From the NCBI RefSeq assembly GCF_900106525.1, contig NZ_FNOG01000003.1, forward strand, positions 222,261 through 286,260: a DNA stretch of 64,000 nucleotides. The letters are read 5' to 3'. This document shows, piece after piece, positions 7,878 to 16,906 of the stretch (the stretch's first letter is position 1; every line of letters starts with the position of its first letter). Made by a program: the position numbers and the translations under genes. Source of the DNA: Lysobacter enzymogenes (GTDB lineage: Bacteria > Pseudomonadota > Gammaproteobacteria > Xanthomonadales > Xanthomonadaceae). The notes under the pieces were generated by a model, which saw nothing but the letters and a program-made list of their open reading frames with translations, was not told where the DNA came from and did no database searches.

Positions 7878-9857
7878 ATGTGCGGACTGGCCGGACTGCT
7901 GCGTCCGCGCAACGATCTCGACCAGGAGCATCTGCAGGCGCTCGCCGCTTCGATGGGCGAGGCGCTGCATCACCGCGGTCCCGACGACGACGGCGTCTGG
8001 GCCGACCCGCAGGCCGGCATCGCGCTCGCGCATCGCCGGCTGAGCATTCTCGACCTGTCGCCGCTGGGCCATCAGCCGATGGCCTCGGCCGACGGGCGTT
8101 TTGTCGTCGCCTACAACGGCGAGGTCTACAACTTCGCCGAACTGCGCGAACAGCTGCGCGGGCTCGGCCACGGCTTCCGCGGCCATTCCGACACCGAAGT
8201 GCTGTTGGCGGCGGTCTCGCAATGGGGCGTGGAAGCGGCGATCGCGCGCTGCAACGGCATGTTCGCCATCGCCCTGTGGGACCGCGAGCGCGGCGAGCTG
8301 TGGCTGGCGCGCGACCGCGTCGGCAAGAAGCCGCTGTACTACGGCTGGGCCGGCGACACCCTGGTGTTCGGCTCCGAACTCAAGGCGTTGTGGCGGCATC
8401 CGCAGTTCGACAACGGCGTCGACCGCGACGCGCTGGCGCTGCTGCTGCGCTACGACTACGTGCCTTCGCCGTACTGCATCCACACCGACACCTGGAAGCT
8501 GGCGCCGGGCGCGATCGCGCGCTTCGACGCCGCGACCGTCGCGCGCGGCCCCGGCGCGCACGACCCGGCGCGCGACCAGCAGCGTTATTGGGACGCCGCC
8601 GAGCGCATGCGCGCGGCGATCGCCGACCCGTTCGACGGCGACATCGACGCCGCCGAGGATCGCCTGGACGAACTGCTGCGCGAAGCGGTCGGCCTGCGCA
8701 TGGTCGCCGACGTGCCGGTCGGGGTGTTCCTGTCCGGCGGCACCGATTCGTCGGTGGTGACTTCGCTGATGCAGGCGCTCAGCGCCAAGCCGGTGCAGAG
8801 CTTCACCATCGGCTTCGAAGGCTCGCACCACGACGAAGCGCCTCTTGCGCTCGAAGTGGCGCGGCACCTGGGCACCGCACACACCGAGCTCTACGTCAGC
8901 GGCGGCGATGCGTTGGCGGTGGTGCCGCGGCTGCCGGCGATGTTCGACGAACCCTTCGCCGACGCCTCGCAGGTGCCGACCGCGCTGGTGTGCAAGCTGG
9001 CGCGCGATCTGGTCACGGTGGCGCTGTCGGGCGACGGCGGCGACGAATTGTTCTTCGGCTACAAGCGCTACGAGCGCGCGCTGCGCAACCTGAGCCTGCT
9101 GCACCGCGTGCCGGCGCCGCTGCGGCGCTGGCTGGCCGGGCGCGCGCAGGGCCACGGCGAAGCCTCGCGCGCCGGCGGCTTCGCCGCGTTCGCCGCGGAA
9201 ATGGGCGCGCGCGGGATCGGCGATGTCTACCGCAACCGAATCGTGCGCTGGCGCTTCCCGCAGGCGGCGGTGCCCGGCGCGCGGCTGCCGCCGACCCTGT
9301 ACGACCTGGCCGAACCGCTCGACGGCCGCGGCAGCGCGGCCGACGCGATGATGCTGGCCGACTACAGCGTCTATCTGCCCGACGACCTGCTGTGCAAGGT
9401 CGACCGCGCCAGCATGGCGGTCGGGCTGGAAGCGCGCGCGCCGCTGCTGGACACGCGTGTGGCCGAGTTCGCCTGGTCGCTGCCGCTGCACTACAAGCGC
9501 GGCGACGACGGCGGCAGCAAGCATCTGCTCAAGCGCGTGCTCAAGCGCTATCTGCCCGACGCGATGGTCGACCGCGGCAAGCGCGGCTTCGGCGCGCCGG
9601 TGTCGCAATGGCTGCGCGGCGACCTGCGCGAATGGGCGCAGACGCTGCTGGATCCGGACACGCTGCGCGCGCAAGGCTATTTCGACGTCGATCTGGTCGA
9701 CGGCCTGTGGCGCGCCTTCGTCGACGGCGAGAAGCGCTGGCACACCCACCTGTGGAATGTGCTGATGTTCCAGGCCTGGCACGAGCACTGGCGCCAGCAG
9801 CGCGACCACGCCGGCGAGGCGCTGGCGCGCTCGACCAGCGGAGAAGGCGGGCTCTGA
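7878..9857 (+). CDS. asnB: Asparagine synthetase, glutamine-hydrolysing
   Basis: A 659-aa protein. Cys2 directly after Met is the class II glutamine amidotransferase nucleophile. The N-terminal domain carries R-R-L-S-I-L-D-L, Y-N-G-E-V-Y-N and S-D-T-E-V-L-L. The synthetase domain has the pyrophosphate loop S-G-G-T-D-S-S near residue 287 and S-G-D-G-G-D-E. It amidates aspartate with glutamine and ATP. The length fits the AsnB/AsnO group, and the short linker to the E1 gene suggests co-transcription. Members of this family also act as amide ligases in secondary metabolism, but no biosynthetic cluster is visible here, so primary asparagine synthesis is the default reading. Confidence 0.93.
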   Translation: MCGLAGLLRPRNDLDQEHLQALAASMGEALHHRGPDDDGVWADPQAGIALAHRRLSILDLSPLGHQPMASADGRFVVAYNGEVYNFAELREQLRGLGHGFRGHSDTEVLLAAVSQWGVEAAIARCNGMFAIALWDRERGELWLARDRVGKKPLYYGWAGDTLVFGSELKALWRHPQFDNGVDRDALALLLRYDYVPSPYCIHTDTWKLAPGAIARFDAATVARGPGAHDPARDQQRYWDAAERMRAAIADPFDGDIDAAEDRLDELLREAVGLRMVADVPVGVFLSGGTDSSVVTSLMQALSAKPVQSFTIGFEGSHHDEAPLALEVARHLGTAHTELYVSGGDALAVVPRLPAMFDEPFADASQVPTALVCKLARDLVTVALSGDGGDELFFGYKRYERALRNLSLLHRVPAPLRRWLAGRAQGHGEASRAGGFAAFAAEMGARGIGDVYRNRIVRWRFPQAAVPGARLPPTLYDLAEPLDGRGSAADAMMLADYSVYLPDDLLCKVDRASMAVGLEARAPLLDTRVAEFAWSLPLHYKRGDDGGSKHLLKRVLKRYLPDAMVDRGKRGFGAPVSQWLRGDLREWAQTLLDPDTLRAQGYFDVDLVDGLWRAFVDGEKRWHTHLWNVLMFQAWHEHWRQQRDHAGEALARSTSGEGGL

Positions 9858-9922
9858 CACCCGCGGCGGGGGCGGGCAGGGCGCTGCGCCCGTCCGCGAC
9901 CGGCGGCGCAAGCGGTGCTGTG

Positions 9923-9938
9923 ATGAGCGCCCGCTCAT
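9923..9938. promoter_or_regulatory. 16-bp perfect palindrome upstream of the secreted protease
   Basis: ATGAGCG-CC-CGCTCAT is a perfect 7+2+7 inverted repeat in the asnB-protease gap, 118 bases before the protease start. It could be an operator or part of a weak hairpin. No convincing -35/-10 pair was fixed next to it. Confidence 0.35.
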
Positions 9939-10056
9939 GGGTAAACTCCGGTCACGGTTGGCCTTAGGGGGAGCCAAGGGCCGGACGTCCCTGTGAATCC
10001 GCGCGCCCCGGGTCGCTTCCGCCCGCCGGGTGCGGTCGCGTTAGGAAAACCGACCC

Positions 10057-11253
10057 ATGCGTTTGTCCGTGTCCCCGATCTTCGCTGCGCTGGCGCTCGC
10101 CGCGCTGGCCGTGCCCGCGCTGGCCGCGCCGCCGCGCAACAACGCGCCGATCGTGCCCAGCGCCGCCGAGCTGGCGGTGTACGTGCCGCCGTCGATGCTG
10201 ACCTCCAACACCTACCTGCCGCGCGTGAACATGTGGGTGGAACCGGGCAAGGCCCTGGGCGACGCGCTCGACGAGGTCGGCCGCCGCTATTTCCCCACGT
10301 TGCACGTGGTGCCGGCGGCCAAGGACGAGCATTACGGCCTGCTGCTGGACCTGGCGCCGAAGTGGTCGAGCGAAGCCGGCAAGCTGACCCTGACCGTGCC
10401 CTTCGATGTCTACGGCGCCGACGGCAAGAAGCTCTACAGCGGCACCAGCGCGCAGAGCACGGCGCTGAAGTACGGCAATTTCAGCGCCAGCGCGCAGGTG
10501 GTGACCCGCCAGGCGGTGCAGGAGGTGATGGCGCAGGTGCAGACCGCGCTCAAGCCCGACCCGACCAAGTTCCCGGCCACCGCGGCGACTTCGAAGATCG
10601 ACCTGACCGCGCTGGTCGACCGCAGCAAGCCGCTGCGCACCGGCACCGCGTTCTTCGTCAACAAGGACGGGCAGCTGCTGACCGCCGCGCATGTGGCGCG
10701 CAACTGCGTGGCGTTGGAAGCGCACCAGGACGGCGCGACCTTCCCGGTCAAGGCGCGCGCCGCCAGCGACCTGCTCGATGTCGCCGTGCTCGATTCGGGC
10801 AAGCCGCGCGCCACCGCATTGGGGTTGCGCCAGGGCCAGGCGATCGAGCTGGGCGAGTCGGTCACCAGCGTCGGCTATCCGCTCAAGGGCTTGCTCGGCG
10901 ATTCGCCCAACGTCACCCGCGGCAACGTCAGCGCCAGCCGCGGCCCGCGCGGTTCGATGGGCATGTTCCAGTTCTCCGCGCCGATCCAGCCCGGCAACAG
11001 CGGCGGCCCGATCGTGTCGGACAACGGCGAACTGCTCGGCGTGGCGGTGAGCACGCTCAACGCCGAAGCCATGGCCAAGCTCGGGCTGATTCCGCAGAAC
11101 GTCAATTTCGCCCTCGACGGGCGCTACGTGGCGATGTTCCTGCAGCGCGAGAAGGTGCCGTTCGAAACCATCCGCGCGCAGGGCGTGGGCAGCATGCAGG
11201 TCGCCAACCAGGCCGCGCTGTCCAACACCGTCCAGCTCAACTGCTACCAGTAA
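10057..11253 (+). CDS. Secreted trypsin-like serine protease
   Basis: A 398-aa protein with a clear signal peptide (basic start, hydrophobic core, cleavage near A-L-A-A, residue 24). Residues 30-180 form a domain I do not recognise. A chymotrypsin-fold S1 domain follows, with the full triad: H212 in T-A-A-H-V, D241 in L-L-D-V-A-V, and S315 in P-G-N-S-G-G-P. There is no PDZ domain, unlike DegP. The C terminus holds a lone Cys near the end, and an N-C-V pair lies near H212. It is probably periplasmic or secreted, degrading or processing proteins. A gene for another exported protein follows after nine bases, so the two probably form an operon. Confidence 0.85.
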   Translation: MRLSVSPIFAALALAALAVPALAAPPRNNAPIVPSAAELAVYVPPSMLTSNTYLPRVNMWVEPGKALGDALDEVGRRYFPTLHVVPAAKDEHYGLLLDLAPKWSSEAGKLTLTVPFDVYGADGKKLYSGTSAQSTALKYGNFSASAQVVTRQAVQEVMAQVQTALKPDPTKFPATAATSKIDLTALVDRSKPLRTGTAFFVNKDGQLLTAAHVARNCVALEAHQDGATFPVKARAASDLLDVAVLDSGKPRATALGLRQGQAIELGESVTSVGYPLKGLLGDSPNVTRGNVSASRGPRGSMGMFQFSAPIQPGNSGGPIVSDNGELLGVAVSTLNAEAMAKLGLIPQNVNFALDGRYVAMFLQREKVPFETIRAQGVGSMQVANQAALSNTVQLNCYQ

Positions 11254-11262
11254 GGGGCCGCC

Positions 11263-11991
11263 ATGATCCGTTCTTCGTTGCTTGCGCTGTCCCTGCTGGC
11301 GCCGTTGGGCGCCGGCGCCTACGAACCGGCGCGCACGCCGATCCAGTCGCCGGTGCCTGCGCCGGCGGTTGCGCCTGCGCCCGTCGCGCCTGCACCCGCT
11401 GGCGCACCCGCGTCCGCCGCACAGGCGTCGGCATCCGCATCCGCTGCGGCGGCGCCTGCGCCCGCGCCGGCTACGACGCCGGTCGCCACTGTCGTCGCGC
11501 CGAAGCCCGGCGCCTTGCCGGCGATGCGCTTCATCGCCTCGGTCGCCGAGGAAGAGATCTACACCGGGCTCAAGGCCGATCCCAACTTCGCCGCGCTGGA
11601 CAAGGAGCTGGTCGGCAGCCCGTTGTCGCTGATGGTCACCCACACCCTGCGCCCGACCGCCGGCGGCATGGCCGCGGGCCTGCTCAGCGCGGTGCTGGCC
11701 GGCAGCACGCTGGGCCTGATCCCGATGGTCAGCAGCGAACGCCTGGTGATCAAGTACGACGTCATGCTCAACGGCCGCCCGCTGACCAGCTACACCTTCG
11801 AGCGCACCGCCACGCGCGCGCAGAACCTGTGGACGGTGGAAGCCGGCGGCCTGGGCAAGGCCGGCATGGAGTGGGTCAAGTCGACCGTGCCCGAGGCGGC
11901 CGCCAAGATCGCCAAGGATCCGGCGGTGCTGGCGTTGCGCCAGGAGATGGATTTCTACTTCCCGCCCAACGCGGTCGCCGCGAGCCACTGA
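11263..11991 (+). CDS. Exported protein of unknown function with Pro/Ala-rich linker
   Basis: A 242-aa protein: signal peptide to about residue 19 (cleavage near G-A-G-A), then a low-complexity Pro/Ala/Val stretch to about residue 80, and then a globular part. That part has an amphipathic segment, a small glycine/leucine-rich hydrophobic helix (A-A-G-L-L-S-A-V-L-A-G-S-T-L-G-L near residue 145), and a beta-rich region with R-L-V-I-K-Y-D-V. The shape suggests an outer-membrane or periplasm-tethered protein whose linker spans the peptidoglycan. I do not recognise the family. It follows the secreted protease after nine bases and may be its substrate, chaperone or membrane partner; that link is inference. 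Confidence 0.75.
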   Translation: MIRSSLLALSLLAPLGAGAYEPARTPIQSPVPAPAVAPAPVAPAPAGAPASAAQASASASAAAAPAPAPATTPVATVVAPKPGALPAMRFIASVAEEEIYTGLKADPNFAALDKELVGSPLSLMVTHTLRPTAGGMAAGLLSAVLAGSTLGLIPMVSSERLVIKYDVMLNGRPLTSYTFERTATRAQNLWTVEAGGLGKAGMEWVKSTVPEAAAKIAKDPAVLALRQEMDFYFPPNAVAASH

Positions 11992-12072
11992 GCGCGGCGC
12001 GGCCGGACAGGGCGCGGCGATCGCCGCGCGGATGGCCGGACAAGGCGCGGCGATTGCCGCGCCTTGCGCGTT

Positions 12073-12936
12073 TCAGCGTTCCAGCCCGGCGCTCAGCGCC
12101 TGCGGCTGCAACTGCGCGGCGCCGGTCTGAGCCGGCGTGGGCGCGCGGTCCAGGCCGATCACCGCCAGCGCCCACGGCGCGGCGACGGCGACGATTTCTC
12201 CCAGCGCATCCTCGCCGGCGAGCGCTTTGGCGCCGGCTTCGAGCTCGCCTTCGCTGCGATAAAGCGCCAACCCGCGCTTGGCCTTGCCGAGGAAGTGGGT
12301 GCGGGCGACGATTTCCTGGCCCGGATAGCAGCCTTTCTTGACGCTGTAGGCGCGCAGCCGGTCCAGCGACAGCTGCTGCGGCGTCCATTGCTCGGCCTGC
12401 GCAGCCGGCAGGCGCGGCAGGCCGTGGCGCAGATCGGCCTGCGCCCACAGCGCCGCCAGCGCCGCATCGGCGGCCGCGGCCTGCGCAACCGGCACGATAC
12501 GCAAAGCGCGCGCGCCGCCTTCGCCGCTCATGTCGATTTCCAGCGAATCGTCGGCGTTGCCGGCGATAGAAGCGCCCGCGGCCTGTTCCGGCGCGCCGAA
12601 GCGGCCTTCGATCACGCGGTCTTCACGCAGTTCGATCGCGACCTTGCTGCGGAACACGAAGCGCTTGAGCGCCAATGCCAGCGCGCCGGCATCGGCGTCG
12701 GGCACGGCCAGCCAGATCTGCTGCTCGGACAGGCGAAGCAGCGCAAACAGCGCCACCACACGGCCTTTGGGCGTGAGCCAGCCGCTCCATTGCCAGTGGC
12801 CGTCGGCCAGGGCTTTGACGTCGTTCATGAACTGCGCCTGGGCGAAGACCGCGGCGTCGCGGCCCTCCAGGGCGATGAGTCGCTGGCCGGGCAGGGCGAA
12901 GACCTGTCCGGGCAAGGCTTGCGGGTTGTCAGGCAT
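12073..12936 (-). CDS. ygfZ: Folate-binding Fe-S cluster protein YgfZ
   Basis: A 287-aa GcvT-fold protein. The diagnostic C-terminal motif K-G-C-Y-P-G-Q-E is present with its Cys at 203, followed by V-A-R-T-H-F-L-G. YgfZ uses tetrahydrofolate to support assembly or repair of certain 4Fe-4S proteins, including radical-SAM enzymes and succinate dehydrogenase. Its position fits that role: it is divergent from, and only 30 bases away from, sdhAF4 at the head of the succinate dehydrogenase genes. Those 30 bases are AT-rich (an ATTAATATTTAA core), so the two genes probably share a compact control region or one promoter lies inside the other gene. Confidence 0.93.
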   Translation of the reverse strand: MPDNPQALPGQVFALPGQRLIALEGRDAAVFAQAQFMNDVKALADGHWQWSGWLTPKGRVVALFALLRLSEQQIWLAVPDADAGALALALKRFVFRSKVAIELREDRVIEGRFGAPEQAAGASIAGNADDSLEIDMSGEGGARALRIVPVAQAAAADAALAALWAQADLRHGLPRLPAAQAEQWTPQQLSLDRLRAYSVKKGCYPGQEIVARTHFLGKAKRGLALYRSEGELEAGAKALAGEDALGEIVAVAAPWALAVIGLDRAPTPAQTGAAQLQPQALSAGLER

Positions 12937-12966
12937 GGGGGCCGGGAATTAATATTTAACGCTGTG

Positions 12967-13188
12967 ATGATAGGCGAAACCACCCCGGAAGCACGTTCGG
13001 ACCAAGAGTCCGAGACCCCGGCGACTCCCGTACCCGCTACGGGAGGCCACTCGCCTTCCGCCAAGGACGCTTCCCAGGAGCACGACGCTCCCAGGCAGCA
13101 TGCTCCCAAAGAGCACGGTGGTCGCGAAGGTCTTGAACCGACCCGCTACGGCGACTGGGAAAAGAACGGGCGCTGCATCGACTTCTAG
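12967..13188 (+). CDS. Succinate dehydrogenase assembly factor SdhAF4 (DUF1674)
   Basis: A 73-aa protein with a disordered, charged N-terminal half and the family's fixed C terminus P-T-R-Y-G-D-W-E-K-N-G-R-C-I-D-F. In mitochondria SdhAF4 binds flavinylated SDHA and promotes its assembly with SDHB. The bacterial version is assumed to do the same in the cytoplasm. The ATG at 12967 is chosen; a GTG one codon earlier is also possible. A much longer open frame extends upstream but runs antisense through ygfZ and is not real. It is 106 bases ahead of sdhC on the same strand, so the genes likely work together. Confidence 0.85.
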   Translation: MIGETTPEARSDQESETPATPVPATGGHSPSAKDASQEHDAPRQHAPKEHGGREGLEPTRYGDWEKNGRCIDF

Positions 13189-13294
13189 TTGGTCGGTCCG
13201 TCCGCGTCGCATTTCAAGCGCACCCCCACACCGGCGTTTTTACACGCTTCCCCGCCACGCGGCGCCGCCGCCCAGCCGAGATTGCCATACCCTC

Positions 13295-13690
13295 ATGGCG
13301 AACCGCGAACGACCTTTGTCGCCACACCTGCAGGTTTACCGCTGGCAGGTTCAGATGGTGACCTCGATCCTGCACCGCGCGACCGGTGTCATCCTTTCCA
13401 TCGGCGCCCTGCTGATCGCCTGGGGCCTGACCGCCCTGGCCGCCGGGCCGGAGGCATGGGCGAGTTTCGTCGCCTGCGCGCGCTCGCCGCTGGGCTTCCT
13501 GATCCTGTTCGGCTGGACCTGGGCGTTCGCCTACCACCTGCTCAACGGCATCCGCCACCTGGTCCAAGACGCGGGCTTCGGCTACAAGGTCCAGACCTTC
13601 GTGCGCAGCGGCTGGGTCAGCGTCATCGGCAGCCTGGTGCTGACCGCGCTGATCTGGATCGTGGCGATGATGTCGCGAGGTGGCGCATGA
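13295..13690 (+). CDS. sdhC: Succinate dehydrogenase cytochrome b556 subunit
   Basis: A 131-aa membrane subunit. The start M-A-N-R-E-R-P-L-S-P-H-L-Q-V-Y-R-W is typical of SdhC. S-I-L-H-R-A-T-G contains the conserved Ser/Arg ubiquinone-site residues near 28-32, and there are three transmembrane helices. H-L-L-N-G-I-R-H-L carries the likely heme-ligand histidine near residue 84. It anchors SdhAB to the inner membrane and passes electrons to quinone. The ATG is followed by strong family similarity, and the longer upstream frame is rejected. The stop overlaps the sdhD start by an ATGA junction. Confidence 0.93.
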   Translation: MANRERPLSPHLQVYRWQVQMVTSILHRATGVILSIGALLIAWGLTALAAGPEAWASFVACARSPLGFLILFGWTWAFAYHLLNGIRHLVQDAGFGYKVQTFVRSGWVSVIGSLVLTALIWIVAMMSRGGA

Positions 13691-14085
13691 GCATCTTCAG
13701 CCAAAAAGAACTGCGCACCGCGCTCAAGTCGGCGCGCGGCCTGGGCTCGGCCAAGTACGGCACCGAGCACTTCGTGGTCCAGCGCGTCACCGCGATCGCG
13801 CTGATCTTCCTGAGCCTGTACGTGGTCGGCCTAATCGTGTCGTGGATCGGCGGCGACTACGCCAGCGTCCGCGCCAGCGTCGCCCATCCGTGCAACGCGG
13901 TGCTGCTGAGCGCGTTCCTGATCGCGATGTTCTGGCACGCCCGGCTCGGCCTGCAGGTCGTGGTCGAGGACTACGTGCACGCGCCGCTGCTGGCGGCCGC
14001 GTCGCAGATCGCCATTGTTTTCGTTTGCGTACTCGCGGCCCTGGCCAGCGTGCTCGCCATCATCCGCATCGCGCTGGGAGCCTGA
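13687..14085 (+). CDS. sdhD: Succinate dehydrogenase hydrophobic membrane anchor subunit
   Basis: A 132-aa protein with three predicted membrane helices. It has the S-A-K-Y-G-T-E-H-F-V-V-Q-R-V-T-A-I-A opening and a conserved W-H-A-R-L-G-L-Q-V-V-V-E-D-Y segment bearing heme and quinone contacts. It pairs with SdhC to hold heme b and the ubiquinone site in the inner membrane. The start overlaps the sdhC stop (ATGA), and sdhA starts three bases after its stop, so this is a tight operon. Confidence 0.93.
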   Translation: MSIFSQKELRTALKSARGLGSAKYGTEHFVVQRVTAIALIFLSLYVVGLIVSWIGGDYASVRASVAHPCNAVLLSAFLIAMFWHARLGLQVVVEDYVHAPLLAAASQIAIVFVCVLAALASVLAIIRIALGA

Positions 14086-14088
14086 TCC

Positions 14089-15882
14089 GTGGCCTCTGCC
14101 TACAAGATTCAAGAACACACTTTCGACATGGTCGTGGTCGGCGCCGGCGGCGCCGGCCTGCGCGCCACCTTCGGCTTGGCCCAGAAGGGCCTGAAGACCG
14201 CCTGCATCACCAAGGTGTTCCCGACCCGTTCGCACACCGTGGCGGCGCAGGGCGGCGTGGCCGCGGCGCTGGCCAACATGGGCGACGACAACTGGAAGTA
14301 CCACTTCTACGACACCGTCAAGGGCTCGGACTGGCTCGGCGACCAGGACGCCATCGAGTACATGTGCCGCGAAGCGATTCCGGCCATCATCGAGCTGGAA
14401 CACTACGGCGTGCCGTTCTCGCGCACCGACGACGGCAAGATCTACCAGCGTCCGTTCGGCGGCATGACCACCAAGTTCGGCAAGGGCCCGCCGGCGCAGC
14501 GCACCTGCGCCGCGGCCGACCGCACCGGCCACGCGATCCTGCACACCCTGTACCAGCAGTCGCTGGCGCACGACGCGCAGTTCTTCATCGAATACTTCGC
14601 CCTCGACCTGATCATGGACGAGCACGGCGCCTGCCGCGGCGTGCTCGCGCTGGACATGGCCGAAGGCACTCTGCACCTGTTCAAGGCGCAGGGCACGGTG
14701 CTGGCCACTGGCGGTTACGGCCGCGCCTACTTCAGCGCCACCTCGGCCCACACCTGCACCGGCGACGGCGGCGGCATGGCCCTGCGCGCCGGCCTGGGCA
14801 TGCAGGACATGGAGTTCGTGCAGTTCCACCCGACCGGCATCTACGGCGCCGGCTGCCTGATCACCGAAGGCGTGCGCGGCGAAGGCGGCATCCTGCGCAA
14901 CGACAGCGGCGAGCGCTTCATGGAGCGCTACGCGCCGAGCGTGAAGGACCTGGCCCCGCGCGACATGGTCAGCCGCGCGATGACCATGGAAATCCGCGAC
15001 GGCCGCGGCGTCGGCGAGCACAAGGACCACATCCTGCTCGACCTGACCCACCTGGGCCCGGAAGTGATCCACAAGAAGCTGCCGGGCATCGCCGAATCGG
15101 CGCGCATCTTCGCCGGCGTCGACGTGGAGAAGCAGCCGATCCCGGTGATCCCGACCGTGCACTACAACATGGGCGGCATCCCGACCAACTATCACGGCGA
15201 AGTGGTGCAGCTGCGCGACGGCAACCCCGACGCGGTGGTGCCGGGCCTGTACGCGATCGGCGAAGCGGCCTGCGTGTCGGTGCACGGCGCCAACCGCCTG
15301 GGCTCGAACTCGCTGCTCGACCTGGTGGTGTTCGGCCGCGCGGTCGCCAACCGCTGCGCCGAGACCATCACCCCGGACGGCAAGCAGGCGCCGCTCGCCG
15401 CCGATGCCTGCGACGTCGCGCTGGCGCGCCTGGACAAGCTGCGCAACGCCAGCGGCAGCACTCCGACCGCGGTCATCCGCGACAAGATGCAGCGCACCAT
15501 GCAGGCCGACGCGGCGGTGTTCCGCACCAGCCAGACCCTCGCCGAGGGCGTGGCCAAGATGCGCGACATCCACGCGTCGTTCGCCGACGTCAAGGTCACC
15601 GACCGCTCGATGGTGTGGAACTCGGACCTGATCGAAACCTTCGAGCTGGCCAACCTGCTCGACCAGGCCCTGGTCACCATCGTCTCGGCCGAGAACCGCA
15701 AGGAATCGCGCGGCGCGCACGCGCACGAGGACTTCCCCGAGCGCGACGACCACAACTGGCAGAAGCACACGCTGTGTTGGGTGGACGAGAAGGGCGACAC
15801 CCGCATCGACTACCGCCCCGTCCACATGCAGCCGATGTCGGGGGATGTCGAATCGATCCCGCCGGCCAAGCGCGTCTACTGA
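14089..15882 (+). CDS. sdhA: Succinate dehydrogenase flavoprotein subunit
   Basis: A 597-aa catalytic subunit that oxidises succinate to fumarate in the TCA cycle and respiration. It has the FAD-binding G-A-G-G-A-G at residues 18-23, the covalent-FAD histidine H49 in [11 protein letters not shown], and active-site blocks such as Q-F-H-P-T-G and [13 protein letters not shown]. The C terminus contains the conserved D-Y-R-P-V-H segment. It starts with GTG at 14089, three bases after sdhD, which fixes the start. Covalent flavin attachment is expected to need SdhE, encoded at 17401, and SdhAF4 encoded upstream. Confidence 0.95.
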   Translation: MASAYKIQEHTFDMVVVGAGGAGLRATFGLAQKGLKTACITKVFPTRSHTVAAQGGVAAALANMGDDNWKYHFYDTVKGSDWLGDQDAIEYMCREAIPAIIELEHYGVPFSRTDDGKIYQRPFGGMTTKFGKGPPAQRTCAAADRTGHAILHTLYQQSLAHDAQFFIEYFALDLIMDEHGACRGVLALDMAEGTLHLFKAQGTVLATGGYGRAYFSATSAHTCTGDGGGMALRAGLGMQDMEFVQFHPTGIYGAGCLITEGVRGEGGILRNDSGERFMERYAPSVKDLAPRDMVSRAMTMEIRDGRGVGEHKDHILLDLTHLGPEVIHKKLPGIAESARIFAGVDVEKQPIPVIPTVHYNMGGIPTNYHGEVVQLRDGNPDAVVPGLYAIGEAACVSVHGANRLGSNSLLDLVVFGRAVANRCAETITPDGKQAPLAADACDVALARLDKLRNASGSTPTAVIRDKMQRTMQADAAVFRTSQTLAEGVAKMRDIHASFADVKVTDRSMVWNSDLIETFELANLLDQALVTIVSAENRKESRGAHAHEDFPERDDHNWQKHTLCWVDEKGDTRIDYRPVHMQPMSGDVESIPPAKRVY

Positions 15883-15897
15883 TCAGGAGTCGCCGAC

Positions 15898-16686
15898 ATG
15901 GCCCAATTCTCACTGCCGAAGAACTCCAAGATCCAGAAGGGCCGCCACTGGGCGACGCCGGGCGCCAAGCAGCCGCGCACCTTCAAGGTCTACCGCTGGA
16001 ACCCCGACGACGGCATGAACCCGCGCGTGGATACGTACGAGGTCGATCTGGCCACGTGCGGCCCGATGGTTCTGGACGCGCTGATCAAGATCAAGAACGA
16101 GATCGACCCGACCCTGACCTTCCGCCGCTCCTGCCGCGAAGGCATCTGCGGTTCGTGCGCGATGAACATCGACGGCACCAACACCCTGGCGTGCACCCGC
16201 GCCATCGCCGATTGCGGCGACGCCAAGGGCGACGTGCCGATCTATCCGCTGCCGCACATGGACGTGGTCAAGGATCTGGTTCCGGACCTGACCCACTTCT
16301 ACGCCCAGTACGCCTCGATCCGCCCGTGGCTGCGCACCCAGAGCCCGACCCCGTCGGACCGCGAGCGCCTGCAGTCGCCGGCCGACCGCGAAAAGCTCGA
16401 CGGCCTGTACGAGTGCATCCTGTGCGCGTGCTGCTCGACCAGCTGCCCGAGCTACTGGTGGAACGGCGACCGCTACCTCGGCCCGGCGATCCTGCTGCAG
16501 GCCTACCGCTGGATCATCGACTCGCGCGATGAGGACACCGGCGCGCGTCTGGACGACCTGGAAGACCCGTTCAAGCTCTATCGCTGCCACACCATCATGA
16601 ACTGCGCGCGTACCTGCCCGAAGGGCTTGAACCCGGCGCAGGCCATCGGCGAGATCAAGAAGCTGATGCTGCAGCGACGGATCTGA
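15898..16686 (+). CDS. sdhB: Succinate dehydrogenase iron-sulfur subunit
   Basis: A 262-aa subunit. The 2Fe-2S motif is C-R-E-G-I-C-G-S-C with its distant Cys in T-L-A-C-T. The 4Fe-4S and 3Fe-4S ligands are in [12 protein letters not shown] and [13 protein letters not shown]. All expected cysteines are visible. It wires electrons from SdhA to the membrane quinone site. A good AGGAGT Shine-Dalgarno precedes the ATG. A strong hairpin terminator follows 36 bases after the stop and closes the sdh transcription unit. Confidence 0.95.
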   Translation: MAQFSLPKNSKIQKGRHWATPGAKQPRTFKVYRWNPDDGMNPRVDTYEVDLATCGPMVLDALIKIKNEIDPTLTFRRSCREGICGSCAMNIDGTNTLACTRAIADCGDAKGDVPIYPLPHMDVVKDLVPDLTHFYAQYASIRPWLRTQSPTPSDRERLQSPADREKLDGLYECILCACCSTSCPSYWWNGDRYLGPAILLQAYRWIIDSRDEDTGARLDDLEDPFKLYRCHTIMNCARTCPKGLNPAQAIGEIKKLMLQRRI

Positions 16687-16722
16687 CGCTCCCGGCTCCC
16701 AGCGCCTGAGTCGAGCGCAACG

Positions 16723-16757
16723 ACGCCGCCGTCCGCACCGCGGGCGGCGGCGTTTTC
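16723..16757 (+). terminator. Terminator after sdhB
   Basis: ACGCCGCCG-T-CCGC and GCGG-G-CGGCGGCGT pair around an ACC loop and are followed by TTTTC. It separates sdhCDAB from the MAPEG and sdhE genes. Confidence 0.75.
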
Positions 16758-16906
16758 GTTGGCGCCGTCGCATCGGCCACAGGTGCAGTGGCGGCCGCGC
16801 GCCGTTTGGCGGAGGATGCGCGCTGGCGCTCGCCGGCCGTGGGCCGGCGCCGCGCCCCGTTCGCATCGCCGCGCCGCGCGCGGCCTTTCAGGGAGCGCAG
16901 CATCCG

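Noticed and set aside
12064-13188. 374-codon open frame reading through ygfZ antisense into sdhAF4
   Set aside because: Only the last 73 codons match a family (SdhAF4); the rest is an antisense shadow.
13680-16532. 950-codon open frame overlapping sdhD, sdhA and sdhB on the same strand
   Set aside because: It is the +2 shadow frame of the sdh genes; the product is Arg/Pro-rich with no family features, while sdhD, sdhA and sdhB have full motifs.
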